The notes under the pieces are model-generated. The model did no database searches. It saw nothing but the letters and a program-made list of their open reading frames with translations, and had not been told where the DNA came from. A stretch of 64,000 bases of DNA from the NCBI RefSeq assembly GCF_025698545.1, contig NC_068569.1:20584001-20648000 (forward strand). The letters are read 5' to 3'. Below, one piece after another: positions 28,273 through 41,929 of the stretch. The position numbers were made by a program, and so were the translations under genes. The stretch comes from Gossypium raimondii. Its lineage: Eukaryota; Streptophyta; Magnoliopsida; Malvales; Malvaceae. The stretch's first letter is position 1; each line of letters opens with the position of its first letter.

Positions 28273-29071
28273 ATTTTTCTTCATCTCTATTAAGATTGTT
28301 TTTCTCAACGTTTGAAGTAAGATGAAGCTGTTAATATGTAAGGATTTGCATGATGTCGATAAAGCACTTTCCTGTATTAATTTGTGTATATGCATTTGGC
28401 ATTTGATTTCAGCAAGAAACCTGGCGACTTTTCCTCTTAAAATGAGCTTTTATTATTAGAAAACTTTGTAAGTGTTAGTAACTGAAGCAAACCCCTGCAG
28501 TTCATAAAATTAACAACTGAGGTAATTTTGCATAAACACAAAGTTGACTCAACAAGCAAATTTATCAATCGTTATCACTGTATATAAACAGAAAGTTGAA
28601 ATTTTATTTATATATTTTGATAAGCCTAGTATTTGCCGAAATGCTATTGAACTAATCCATATTAACTTTTTATATCTATTTTTAAATTAAAAAATATATA
28701 AAAAACATACAGAACAGTTGTAATAATCCACACTTCTAAGGAGGCAAAGTAATTAAAAGGACATGAAAATTTGGTGAATGGTCAGCAACACCTTGAAATT
28801 AATGTTGCCATATTCTCTTTGTTACGGGACGGCACATTTCCCTTAACTTTGTGGTGAAATCATACGGCATATCCAAAGGCATATTTCCTCCGATATGCTC
28901 AACAATCTTTCCCGATATTCACGCAAACTAGACGAAAGAAGAAAAAAAAAAGAGAGCTTCAACAAATAATCAAATTCAATTCATTTCACAGTTTTATCAT
29001 AAACCCATCAAACAACAAGTAGTAAGATTTAAAACTCAAGTGATCAAAGAGAAGTAAGTAAGGTAGCCATA
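28273..29071. other. Spacer between the BCKDH and kinase genes
   Basis: This holds the 3' UTR of the E1 alpha gene and the promoter and leader of the kinase gene, which points the same way. No other gene seen. Confidence 0.5.
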
Positions 29072-32000
29072 ATGGGGACAACACCTCCTTCACCATCGCA
29101 TGTTGTTATAGCATTGGATGCAACAAAAGATTATAACGAACGAGAGCTGCGAATTGCCATACAAAATATATTAGTAAGAGGTGACATTCTACGTGTTGGT
29201 GATACGCTTCTTATGCTTGGAGTTTTGCATAGATTCACTCACCCAAGTAAGTGCAATTTCTTCTTCATTCACTATTGCTACCTACTACTACAAACAAGTA
29301 CTGCTCAAGCAAAGCAATCGCGATCCCCATCAATTTTTGTTGTACCTATATCTATTCACTTTAGTTGGTGGATAAAACGTTTTACAACATGTCTACTCAC
29401 CCTGTTGTTGTCTTTAATGTTCCCTTGTCTCCTGTTCTCCTCTCTGGGTTGGTGCACTGCAGTGGGTTACCAGAGCAAAGCATGTCCTGAATCTTTTGGA
29501 ACAAGCATCCGCGCCATGAAGGAAGAAATCTCAAAGAAGGTTGATGCATATGTTAATATGCTCCAACAAAGTGCTGAAGATTGTGAAGACCAAGGGGTAA
29601 AGTTTCTCTTGTATTACATTACATAGATGCAATTTTTAGTTTTATTTTCCGCTAAGTTTGTTTAATAAGATGGCAAGTGATCGGATAGAGCACACAGGCT
29701 CACTGTCACTTTCTTTACTCACTGATGTCACGTTAGGGTTTCAAAGGCTAGATTTGGCTATGAACTTGAAGCTTGACAATGGATATATATCTCTGAAATT
29801 GCATACATTCCTACTGAAAGATTCTCATTTAGAAGTGTTGTGGATTCAAACTCTCTTGAATTTATTATGGCCATTCACTGTGTTGGGATGCACTTGCCTA
29901 TTTGGTGAACTTAAATATAACTATTGAGAAATATATCAATCTGAAAAAGGGTGTGTCAACATAGCAGTCTTCATGTGTATCAGTTCAGTAATACATCCAA
30001 CAGTTTGGTTAAATCCTAGGAAGAGGAGATGGGTGGGATGGGAGCAGGCTACGCCTTGGTTTTTAGCTCAAGAATCACTAGACCTTTTGAACAAAGGAAG
30101 CGCCTTCCTTAAAAGGGGTTCGTCAGATTTATAATAAATGTAAAATTATACCCTAGAAAAATTTCTATGGATCATGGACCTATCCAGATCTATCATCAAA
30201 ACAAACACTACACAGCTGGAAGCAGCATGCACATATCAGTTTTATCTGGATTCTGATCCCTCCCCCACTTATCGTGCTCTGTTGGTGATAGTAACAATTT
30301 TCATGTATAGGTAAACATTGAAGTTAAAATTACAGCTGGATTTCCCATAAAGAATGTCATTATACAAGAGGTGCAAACCTATAATGCAGCATGGGTTTTC
30401 CTTGATAGGTAAATATTTTGTATTCTGGATACTTGGATCATCATTTACCTTGGACACTTTCCTAGTTATCTGTTTTATGTTTGACTGTTGAAAATTATTC
30501 CTTCACTAATGAAGGTTTTCCATCTTTGACACTTTCTTGATAGTACAATCATGTAGTGTTTGATTTTACTATTTCTTATATATCAATAGGTAGCATCTTG
30601 TATGCATAATCTTCAATACTGGTTTCAATGGGAAAAGAATTAACAATCTCTATTTCCAAGGCTCTGGTGATATGCTTACTTGCTTTTAATCTAGAATTAG
30701 AAGCTAATTACACATGTCGAAAATTGAAACATGATATAATTATTGATCATTTGATATCTTTGGTTTGACATGTTTGATGAAAGCATATTGGTAACTTCAG
30801 CTGCTTCCTTTCTGTATTCCTTTAACTATGTCATGTCATGTTGACTTACAATCTTAACAGGCATTTTAGACGGGATTTGAAGTTATATGTTAAACAGATA
30901 CCTTGTAAGGTTGCATTAGTTGATGATAGCTTGAACGTGGAAGTTTTGAGGAATCATACTCTAAGTCAAACAGATGTGGTAGGACAGAAACCTTCATATC
31001 CTTCCGTGTCCAAGCCAGTGCCACAGTTTGGTGAAAATATCGAGCAGTCAGAAATCTCTGTTAGAAGCTACTCCTGGACCCCGATTTCAATTGAAAACTC
31101 CAGTAGTGGCCACTTGATGCCTTCGTTTACATTAAAATCAGAGGAGCAGAACTTCTCATCTTCTAAGCTGGAAAAATCAGGTAATTCAATATGTTTGCAG
31201 TTTTACATGAGTTGACAAATACTATATGTTGCTTTCCACGTCCAATTCTAAACATTTTTCCTTATGCACGGAATGGTTTCTTCCTTTCTGCTCCATTAAT
31301 TCTCTTAATAGTACTTAGCATAGATAAATTTTAGATTCATTATGATCATACATGGCAACCTATTGAACGGCTTAGCATCAGTAATAATGGATTACTTGCC
31401 TCAGTATTTAACAGAGATACGTATTTCAGATACACATTCAAGAGGAGAAAATAAGCAACCTACTATGACCTTTTTCCAAAGGAAAAGAAGAAGTTGCTGC
31501 CATACTAAAAGCTCAGGAGCACCTCTTCTTTGTGCTGCTTGTGGGCTAAGGACTGAAATGTACATCCAAGATTCTAAGAAATTCACTTATTCAGTGATTC
31601 AACAAGCCACCAATGATTTTTCCATGGAGAACTTGCTTGGAGAAGGTGGATACGGCCGTGTATATAAAGGTAAGCTTAAAGATGGACAGCTCATTGCGGC
31701 AAAGGTTAGGAAACAGGAAAGCACCCAAGGATTTACTGAATTTAATTCTGAGGTATCTGTCTTAAGTTTCGCTCGACATAAGAATATTGTGATGCTGCTG
31801 GGTTATTTTTGCAAGGACAAACTCAACATTTTGGTATATGAGTATATATGCAACAAGTCTCTTCATTGGCATTTATTTGGTAAACTCAATTCTAGTATCA
31901 TCTCATGTTTCTTACATTAAATTTTGTAAACTGAATTACTTTTTTAAAATTTTCTAATCTGCTTGGAAATGGGGACATTTCCACAGATAATACAGAAAAT

Positions 32001-33274
32001 GTTCTTGACTGGCACCAAAGACGTGCTATTGCAATCGGCACTGCAAAGGGCTTGCGTTTTCTTCATGAAGAATGCCGTGGGGGTCCTATTATTCATAGGG
32101 ACATGCGTCCAAGCAATATACTTCTCACACATGACTTAGTTCCAATGGTAAATTAATTATGTTCTTTAATGTTCGACGTTATCAATATGAGTTCATTTAT
32201 TCTTTACAACATAAACCATTGATTATAACTAGGCATCAGCATTATGATAAAGTCCATTGGTATTAACGTATGATTTTGAAACAAGGTGAAAAGTCCTTTC
32301 TATGAATTTGCTTGCTCACTCGAATAATTGTTTTATACACACAGCTAGGTGACTTTGGTCTTGCCAGAAGGAAAATAGATGAAGATACTCTACAGACAAC
32401 AGTACTTGGAACACTAGGGTAGGACTTTCATTCATTTTCAGACTGTATGCGCCTGATTTTTTGAGGACTTCCATTCATTTTCAGACTGTATGCGCCTGAT
32501 TTTTACTGTTAAACTAGTGTAACTGGACTTTTGGTTCATGTAGATACCTTGCACCAGAGTATGCGGAGAACGGATTTGTTTCAGTGAGGACAGACGTTTA
32601 TGCGTTTGGGATAGTTCTGCTACAACTAATGTCAGGGCGCAAAGTAATTGATCTGGAAAGTAAAGGACAACACGTATCTCTGCGACAGTGGGTATGTTGG
32701 TTTCAATGGCCACAAACTTAGATGTGTAGGCATTGATAAATTTTCTACTTATTCTTATGGCTCTGATGCTATTTGTCCATTTAGGCAAAACCGTTGATCA
32801 AAAAGCTTGCACTACACGAGCTCATTGATCCTCGAATCGGAGAGTCATATGACAGTTATCAACTATACCTCATGGCTAAAACAGCTTACTTATGTGTGCA
32901 AAGAAGCCCTGAAATGAGGCCATCAATGGGGGAGGTAATTGTCCTTTGATGCACACCATATAATCATGAGAACTTAATTTCAATTGTCATTTTTGGTAGG
33001 GGGTGTACCGGTGTAAGTTAAATCAATAATCTGCAAAACAAAAGCATTATCACGTTGATTATGTTTCAAAGTTAGCAGAATGAAAGGCTACCAGAAATCA
33101 CTGTTTCTTCTAATTATGATCAATGTCATCGCCTTGTTTCCATTAACTCTGTGTTTGAATAGTAATATTGAATTGATAGGTTACATCCCACAGGTTTTGC
33201 GGCTTCTCGAAGGAGAGAGCGATCATTTCCATCGCTTGAAGGACAAGATTGGGCCTCATTATACAAAGCGATGA
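29072..33274 (+). CDS. Receptor-like cytoplasmic kinase with USP-like N-terminal domain
   Basis: Ten exons join in frame: 29072-29246, 29463-29596, 30311-30408, 30861-31180, 31430-31879, 31987-32147, 32345-32418, 32544-32691, 32785-32934, 33194-33274. They give 596 residues. Residues 1-170 resemble the universal-stress-protein-like, adenine-nucleotide alpha hydrolase-type domain of plant kinases annotated as 'inactive protein kinase SELMODRAFT_444075-like'. A Cys-rich linker follows ([10 protein letters not shown], about 275-285), then KFTY and the kinase domain from about 307. Kinase motifs present: GEGGYGRV (313-320), Lys334 in [13 protein letters not shown] with Asp431, DFG (449-451) and APEY. 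The usual Lys of HRDxK is Arg. There is no signal peptide or membrane segment, so it is cytoplasmic. The key catalytic residues are all there, so it may be active despite the family label. Substrates are unknown. Confidence 0.9.
32420..32507. repeat. ~44-bp tandem duplication in a kinase intron
   Basis: Two nearly identical units, each 'aggactt(t/c)cattcattttcagactgtatgcgcctgatttttt' in outline, stand head to tail in the intron between exons 7 and 8. The duplication does not touch the exons. Confidence 0.9.
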
Positions 33275-36005
33275 ACAACAACTACACCCAATCAAGATTT
33301 CAAAGCATGTCCGTCATTGTCAACATGAGAATGCTGATTTGATTAATGGGTAGAAGTAGTAGTTGAAATTTGTAAATGTATATACAAACATATTTGTTTA
33401 TATTATATGAGAGTGAGACATTGACTGGAACAAAGGCTAAAAATCATAACTGATGGAACACTCTAGTTAGTGCTGGGGATTACCACATGTTGGCATGCAC
33501 CAAGTTTTAAAGCATTTGTGAATCTGATTTGGCCCACACAGATTATGATTTAGACATGTAACCAAAGACTCAAGTATGTTTTGTTTCTCTTCCTCTCCTT
33601 GAAGAAGTGGGGTTTTTCTAAGGGGAGTCTTTGCCCTTTCTCTTGGCCTGCCCCCTTCGTTTCTTTTTCTTTTTGCGCTCCTATGCTTTGTCTGTGTTGC
33701 TTGCCTATATGGATCTAAGCGGGTGTCCGCCTGGCGTAGAAACAAGGACCACAAGAAGTTTGAGCCATGGCCTCCTCCGCTGTTATTGACAAGTTTGAAG
33801 TAATAGTGTAGTCTTAACCTTTCTGTCCCAAGAAAAAAAAAGTGCAAAGGCCTAAAAGTTGTTGCGACTCTAGCCATGAATAGATCCTACGTGTTGTTGT
33901 TTTGGCCTAGAGGGTTGCATGCAATTCTGGTTTTATTCGGGTTAAGCTGTATTTAGAAGATTGTTACAAGGCCTGCAAAGGTGAGGGAGGGTTCACTCCA
34001 GGGAGTTGCTGCTATGGCTTCTCCTGTCAAGGTTTGGATACTGATCCCACTATTTTTTTTGTCTCATTACTGTGCGTTTGTTTTGTTTGGATACCTTCCT
34101 TAGCTGTGCGGGCTTAAGATTTCGTATTTTGTTGGTCCTTTCAAGCTTATATTTTGTTGTGGCAATTGCTCAGGGGTTCATCCTTTCGGATAAATAAGTT
34201 GAAACGACTAAACTCAATCCAATTAATAAGTTCGAACCCCTGGATTGTCTAGTCATAAACCCTTGGCTGTTTTTGTTTTTGTATTTTTACACTCATGTAT
34301 GCCCGCTGGCCAGAGGGTGTTTTAAACGAAATAAGATGATGTTTCCTTTTTATTAAAAAAAAATTATATTATTAGTGAATAAATTATGGGCAAGTTTTAG
34401 TTTTAGATTATTTAACTAAAAAATATATAATTTGGTCACTTCTTTGGTCATCTGTATATTAAGTGGCAATTTTTAATTGGTATAATAACAATTTTAATTC
34501 TCAACTTTTATATTTTATGTCAATTTGACCCATATTCATTATATATATATATATATATATATAAACCTCAAATTCATTAAAACTTGGAAGTTCATATTAT
34601 GGATTTAAGTTTTAGTTCTCTATTCATATTAAAAGAAAATTAAAATCTCTAAAACAATCAATTATAAACCATAAAAATAAACTATGGTAATTAGGTTCAA
34701 TAATTGCTCAATTAAATTCATACGATCAAATTAAAATATAATAAAATATTAGAATTTACAAGTTATTCTTTTCGACACAATTATTTTGTATTTTCATAAT
34801 GCAGTTCGTGAAATTCATACAGTCATGTGTTTAGCTCGTATTGCTCCTAAAACTTGCTCTGATTTTTCGTTTTTCGCTCCTAAATGTTCTCCTAAATATA
34901 GAAACATGAATTTAAAGGATTAGGAGTATAAAATTTACTATTTTACATACAAAAACATATTAAAAATGAGACTAAAACATGTTATTTTTAGTATTTATCA
35001 AACTATAAATAGGAGCATAATGAATTTCAGCGAACTCGAATCCACGTCTCCTATATTGACAATAATACTTATAGAAGAAAATTCAAATTATTCTTAAACA
35101 AACGTAGTCAAATTTACAATATAAAAAGTCCCGATGTACAATACAGAAAGCTAAAACGTAGTGTAGGTGACGTAACGATCACGCGCACAACTGAGAGTGG
35201 GTTTACAATTGTTATGCATACACAAAATACATTGAAGAGATGAGATCAGGTGGCCGCGTCATTTCTGAGTAAGAAACCAATACAATATTAAATATGTAAA
35301 ACGAATACAATCTCTGTCTGTCACTTTTGCTTTTATTCCATAAATGTTCTGTTGTTGCACATAAATTCAAAAACCATATTTATGTGAAACTGCCACCTTT
35401 TTCCTTCACCAAAAACAATAAACTTGTCCTTTTCTTTCTACCTTCTGTTTCTAAGAGAGAATATGAAGAAGAAGAAGAAGAAGAAGAAGAAGAAGCAGCA
35501 GCAAAGGTCTATAAGTTTTTGAACAGACATTTGCAAAGGTAAAATTTATTTACGTAAAGTATTTGCTTTTGACGTATCTCCTGACACCTGTAATCCCTCC
35601 CTATGTATTTTCTTTCGGTTTTTTCTGCATGTATTTCTTGTTTACAGTACCATAAATGAAAACTACAAACAAATTTGCTCTGTTTTCCAGTTCAGTCATT
35701 TTCTTCTATTTTCAAGATTTTGGTTTTCTTTTTCCTTCTTCTGTCCATCTATTCTTTTATGTTTCCTTTATACATGATTCTCTTAACAATTTGTATGTTT
35801 CTTTCATCTCCTTTGATATAGATAATTCATCAGATAAAAGGAATCAACTTCTCTTTGTTATGTTGTTGTAGGATGATTTCTTTTGCAGCTTTTTAAGCTT
35901 TGCTTGATCTTCTCTTCTAGATATTAGAATGATTACTGAAGAACGATAGATTTTGGCTATTGCTGGTATAGACAGTATGATATGCTCGTCTACTCAAACT
36001 CCAGT

Positions 36006-36040
<35 letters not shown>

Positions 36041-37681
36041 GTCTGAACAGCAATATTAGAAAGCAACAAAATTCACATAAATTTCTACGGTAAATCTGGG
36101 GAAATTCGTTTTTCTTTTCCTGTGTATGCTCTTCTTCTTCTTCTTTTTTATAGCAATCCAAAATTCACATCCTTCTCTTTGAAAAAGATGCTGATGGTAA
36201 AGCTCCCCCCAACTTAATTATTATTATTCAGAATTGAATAAGACTGTAGTGATGCTAACAGTGAGCTTTAGGGGTATGTCATTTTCTTTTATATATTTGT
36301 AGGGTCATACCTGAGGTTTAAAGGCATAAGCAACGAACTTACCTAGTTGCTTAGGTAAATGGACTGTTGTGGTACGGATGATAAAGGGGAAAAAAGCAAT
36401 TATTAGGAACCAAATCCTTGTGTTAATTCAAAATCGTTTTGGTGTATTTTGTTCTTCCCTTTTTGTTTTGTAGCATTCATTCTAATCACATACTGCCTCC
36501 TGCTTGTGGGGCCCCTTTTTTTTTTTTTTTTTATCTTTTGCGACTCCAAACAGACCATTGCAGTAGTAGGCACATGGTAGTGAAAAATGAAAATTTAGGT
36601 GCATCTATTTTCTCAAGCTGGGGTTCTCAAAGGATGATCAGAAGACTGTTGTTTTTGAATCCCTTTTCCATGCTTTACCATTGAGCCAAGAGAATTCCCA
36701 CTTGCTTTGTTTCATTCCAGGTTTGGAATCGTAGAGCTTTACTTGTTTATACTTCAAGTTAAAAGGTTAAATACAAACCGTTCATGATCGATTAGGTTAA
36801 ACTTACTCACAAGTGCCTGATAAATCTCCTGTAGTAACTTGTAGTTGAGGTATGTAACTTGTCTTTCTTCTTTATTAAGTACTTTGTTGCTCTGTTATTT
36901 GAATTTCTCAATTAGAAAAAGTAAATGATTTGTTAATGCTGTGCCATTATAACAAACCTCTAAAAAGGGAGGAGAAAAGCATAGCCACAAAGCCACCTTT
37001 CATTATCAATTCATAAATATATAAGTCCCTGCAATTGATGGTCCTCCATTTATGTGCAGATAATTTACAGCCATAATGTGAATCTGATGTCCATCTATAA
37101 GGGATTGTCACATTAAGTGTCAACCTTAACTAGAAGATAAATCATCAAGAATCCCTCTTGTTTCTTCAAAAACGGTAGTTCTCTTACTCTCTTAGACAAA
37201 ATTTAATAATATTGTCTAGCATTGTAATTAAAAGCTCCTTTAAGTCCACCTAAAATACACGTCTTCCAATATAGAAGTTCTTAAGCTTTCTCAATTCATT
37301 TGCTCTTATTAAACAAAAGTTTGGAAACATTTGCATTGCTATGTTTTACTTTGAATGAATTTTCCACAATAATTTTGGTTAGATTGTCGGGTTAACATGC
37401 TTCTTGCCAAAAGCAGCTAGATCATACATGATGTTCTCCTCCATCATTGTTGGATGGCTTGCATAGAAGAATGCGCCTTTGGCTTTTGCTTTCTGCATAT
37501 CCTAGTGCAAATAGACTACTCTTACTTTCCTTGAGGGGGGGTGGGTATTTTGAAGGTTTCTAGCTGATTAACAAATAGTAATATCTTGTCTACATATTTA
37601 AGTCGGTTTCAGTTTTGGAGGAAGGTCAGCTTCTGTCTGCCGTGAGAAACACATCCGGAGTATTTTGAAGCTGTGGTTTAA
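33275..37681. other. Intergenic region and leader of the ACR4-like gene
   Basis: No protein gene is supported. A minus-strand open frame at 33467-33877 has no recognisable domain. TA-repeat runs lie at 34540-34562 and 36010-36038, and a (GAA)n run at 35463-35490. The C/T-rich stretch with GAA repeats (about 35310-35540), followed by 'aaag|gtaaaa', could be a 5' UTR exon of the downstream gene. A possible last leader exon begins near 37609 after 'ggtttcag'. These leader exons are guesses. Confidence 0.35.
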
Positions 37682-40600
37682 ATGGCTAAAGCTTGTTGGC
37701 CATACTTTGATCCCGAGTATGAGACCCTAAGTGCCAGAATGAATCCTCCAAGGTTCTTTTTCTTTCTCTGTACACATTTCTAAAGATCATTCGTCAATTT
37801 TGTTCCAAAACGAACTGCATTCAGCAACCTTGATGGTTTAGTCACTATAATTCATTGGATTTACAGTTTGCTAAAATAGGTACTTTGATCAATTTTATGG
37901 TAGAAATTTGCGTGCTGGTGGTATGGGTTTTTTAGTACTAGAGGAAAAGCCAACTTATAAGACACTTGCACGCATTTTAGCTGCTCTCATCCTTCTATAA
38001 TTATAACTCTTTGTTTCTCATACCTTTTCTGGCAGGGTGTCTGTGGACAACATTAGTTGCAGACACTGTACTGTTGTAAAGGTAAATTTCAATATAAATG
38101 AATTTTGTGCCTCGCTGGCTTTTGAACTTCTAATACTTTTAGTACCAACAAGTATTTCACCATTTTCATATAGATTCACAGCGTGAATAAACCTGGAATA
38201 TTGCTGGAAGTTGTGCAAATACTAACTGACCTCGACTTCACTATTACTAAAGCGTACATCTCCTCTGATGGTGGATGGTTCATGGATGGTACGGATACTG
38301 CCATTTACCAAGTTCTTTTATATTAGGTTATAGAGCTTTGTACCTATATAGTCCCTTCCCTGTTTCCCCTAATCTCTTCCTAATACTAAGTGAATATTTG
38401 ACAATGTTTTTATTTCTTTCAAACAGTGTTTCACGTCACTGATCAACAAGGGAAAAAGATCACTGATGGAAGAACAGTTGATTACATAGAAAGGGTACGA
38501 CCTATCTTTTCCTTTGGAACTCTTATGTTCCTTGGTCTACTAAAATTGCCCCTAAACAAAGCTCAGCTAGTACCGTTTTGAATGTTCCTTTCGAAACAAC
38601 CATACATATGCATTATGAATCCGTACCCGTTGCCTCTTATGATTCTTTTCTCATATTCCATATATTTTTTTGGTCCAACTTACATGTACTGGGGAATTTG
38701 GTATGGCTCCGTGCAGAACTCAGACACTTGTAAGTGGCAAGGGTTTCCATAAATGCTTCATTTGGGCATTTCCCTTATATGCTCTCATAATGATTCGGAG
38801 TGAAATAGGAAGCACTCACTAATTTATTTGAAAGATGCAGCAAGTGTTAAGATAGCACCTAATTTCCTCGTAAATTAATGACCCTGAGCTGTTATCATTC
38901 CGAATAGAGATGAAAAGAAAACAAATAAAAAATGAACCCTCAACAACCCTTTCCTTCCATTATTCTCCATGCGTCATATTCAGTGCACTTTCCTTATTAC
39001 TGTTTTACATATTAGCTGCATTTTATTTCAATAGGCTCTAGGACCCAAGGGCCATGCAGCTGACGGGATGAAAAACTGCCCTGGTAAACGTGTCGGGGTG
39101 CACTCCGTTGGTAATCACACTGCAATTGAACTCGTTGGGAGGGACAGACCTGGTCTATTATCAGAGATCTCTGCTGTCCTTGCCGACCTTCAATTCAATG
39201 TTGCTGCTGCAGAAGTATGGACACATAATAGGCGAATAGCTTGCGTGCTCTATGTCAACGATTATTCCACAAATCATGCTGTGCATGATCTAAACAGACT
39301 GTCTATTATGGAGGAGCAGCTTAAGCATATCCTGCGTGGTAGTGAGGATGACGACAAAGTGGCTCGTACAAGCTTCTCCATGGGATTCACACACACAGAC
39401 CGGAGGCTTCATCAAATGCTGTTTGCTGATAGGGATTATGAAGGCAGTGGAGTGACAAGTGAAGTTGATTATCCCTCATCCTTCAAACCCAAGGTCACAG
39501 TTGACCGTTGCGAGGAGAAGGGTTATTCTGTTGTCAGTGTCCAGTGCAAAGATCGAGCTAAGCTCATGTTTGATATTGTCTGCACACTCACAGACATGCA
39601 ATATGTAGTTTTCCATGCCAATATCTCATCCAATGGCCCCTATGCTTCACAGGTATGCTTATCATTTGTCATAGCTTTAAAGAAAAAAAAGGGGGGGGGG
39701 GGGAGGGGGGGCATAAGTATTCTACTGAAATATCATTTTTGCAAATGTTGTTAATCAAGTATCCCAAGTTACCAAAAATGAAAAAGGCGATTTTGCTCAC
39801 TTATGCACATAGAAACAAAATTACCTGCAAATATGGTATTTATGGCCAAATTTATACAGATACAAATCATCAATTCCGTTCTTCTACAATCTGAGGTCTC
39901 ATCGTTTAGCTATATATATTATAAAGTTGGAAAGATTAATGACCTTTGGAGGAAATTATGGCTTATTAATGAGCACAGTTCAAATGAACAGAAGTTTCCA
40001 TGGCTCAGCCAATTGTAGACTATTTGTAATGGCTTACATCCTTTAATCACTGTGCTAACTCCAAAAATCGTTTTTGAAGGATTACATATGCATAAATTAT
40101 CTTAATGGCTTTCATGCAGGAATATTTTATCCGCCACATGGATGGCTGCACACTTGATGCTGAAGGAGAGAAAGAAAGAGTCATTAAATGTCTAGAAGCT
40201 TCAATTCATCGAAGAGTAAGCGAGGTGAGTTGTATATCTAACTGAAATGTTCTGTTCATGTTAAGCCATTGATTGTTTTTGTTGTAGCTAGGGTACCTTT
40301 CATTCAATTAAGACAACAAATGTTCCTTTTTCTATTGAGAAACATCTACTTGTCATTTAAGATTGGGTTTCAACGAATGCAGGGTCTAAGTCTGGAGCTT
40401 TGTGCAAAGGATAGAGTTGGTTTGTTGTCTGAAGTAACGAGGATTCTCCGAGAGAACGGATTGTCAGTAAGAAGAGCAGGGATCTCTACAATTGGGGAGG
40501 AAGCAGTGAATGTTTTTTACGTGAGAGACACTTACGGGAACCCAGTAGAATCGAAGAAAATCGAAGCACTCCGCAGGGAAATCGGGCACACGATGATGCT

Positions 40601-40715
40601 TAATGTAAAGAAGGATCCAGGCAGTGCCAAAGCACCCGAGGCTGAGGCTATTAGTACTGGATGGGCCAAGACAAGTTTTTTCTTTGGAAACTTACTGGAT
40701 AAGTTGCTGGCATGA
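37682..40715 (+). CDS. ACR4: ACT domain repeat protein, ACR4-like
   Basis: Seven exons join in frame: 37682-37752, 38036-38081, 38174-38288, 38427-38494, 39035-39652, 40120-40224, 40383-40715. They give 451 residues, the normal length for plant ACR proteins. The N-terminus [14 protein letters not shown] matches the family start. Four ACT domains are visible by their conserved (D/N)RPGLL-type turns: about 36-85 ([10 protein letters not shown]), 124-195 ([10 protein letters not shown]), 260-335 ([10 protein letters not shown]) and 343-415 ([10 protein letters not shown]). The C-terminus is [21 protein letters not shown] domains bind small ligands, usually amino acids. Unlike bacterial GlnD, to which ACR proteins are compared, there is no catalytic domain, so a sensor role is inferred. 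The spacing of the exons and the lack of stops indicate an intact gene. The choice of ACR4 over close paralogues is by resemblance only. Confidence 0.92.
39685..39710. repeat. Poly-G tract in an ACR4-like intron
   Basis: A run of about 20 G with one A lies just after the donor site of exon 5 (39653). Open frames reading through it are intron sequence. Confidence 0.9.
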
Positions 40716-41929
40716 TCAAAGAAAATGAAATATCTCCATGTTTGACTGTAACAGAAACTCTGAACTGTCTACAATAAATTCAAGCTTTTGCATACCCACC
40801 ATGCTAAGAACTTGATGTCCCTGCTTTGTTAAAGAAATAAATGTTAAAAAATTTGTTTCAAAAATAAAATTTTGTTTGTCTGACAATCTAATTACTTAAA
40901 CCAAACTTTGACAACCTACGTTTGTGCTCATGGGTTTTCCCCTTTCCTGTCATTGAGTACAAATTATTTAATGTGTTTATATCCTAGACACCCAACCTAT
41001 TCTTGCTAAAAGTTGAAAAAAGTTCATAAATTTTTTTTAGCTGGAAATCGACTTAACTATTAGAATTTTAATAGTAAAGTAATTTTCATTAACTTTTTTC
41101 TGAAATATTTTTTTTGAACTTTTATGAAGTATACTAAATTTCAATACAAGTTGTCATATTAACATCATTAAAATTTAATAGTTTAATTGATTGAGTTTTA
41201 CTTTAGTTTTTATCGGCATTGTTATCAAAAGAGGAGAACATAAATTTTAGTGCGCTTAAATATATTTTATTTTCCTATTCAAGAGTTGAGAGATATTATA
41301 AATATGAATATTTTTAGGCATTGTATAAAAAAATAACGGCGAATTAATTTTTTCATTTGAAAAAAAACCATTTTAACTAAAATTTAGGACAACTAAATAA
41401 AAGAATAAAAGCTAAAGGAACTAAATTTATCATTTTATTAGGTAATCTCGATTCCATTAACAAATTATTACTTAAAAGAATTGTTAAATGACAAAATTTT
41501 CATTCCTCTTGTCTCGTTTAGTTACTAATTAATATAAGCTGATTTTATATACATTATATAATAGCTAATCATAAAATAAAAATAGTTAACACAAGTTTAA
41601 ATTTAAATTTTTCTCATGAGAATAATTGAATATTATTAATTAATATATTTATTATTAAAAAAGATAATACACTCATATTTATACTACAGGAAGGTGTTAG
41701 ACCTTAGGCCTTAAGGCCTTCCTTCCTTGACAACAGTTCATTTCTATTTACTTTCTTTTTCTTTTCTTATGTAATAAGCTGTAAGGCCTTCCTTATTTGG
41801 ACACTTTCTCCATTTTCATTTCTTCTTCTTGTTTATATGTTAAAAAAGTTTTTAATAAAATGTAAAAGAAATAAATTAAATCCTTATATTAAATTCACAT
41901 TCAATTAAGGCTTTGTCATTAACTGAAAT
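40716..41929. other. 3' UTR and AT-rich spacer
   Basis: The start is the 3' UTR of the ACR4-like gene ('aataaa' near 40773). Around 41697-41725 there is a short palindromic stretch with 'aggccttaaggcct'. No gene recognised. Confidence 0.45.

Noticed and set aside
33467-33877. 136-codon minus-strand open frame
   Set aside because: No recognisable domain, no matching neighbours or splice structure; probably chance.
35327-35542. Open frame with a poly-Glu run
   Set aside because: The Glu run is a (GAA)n microsatellite in a probable untranslated leader.
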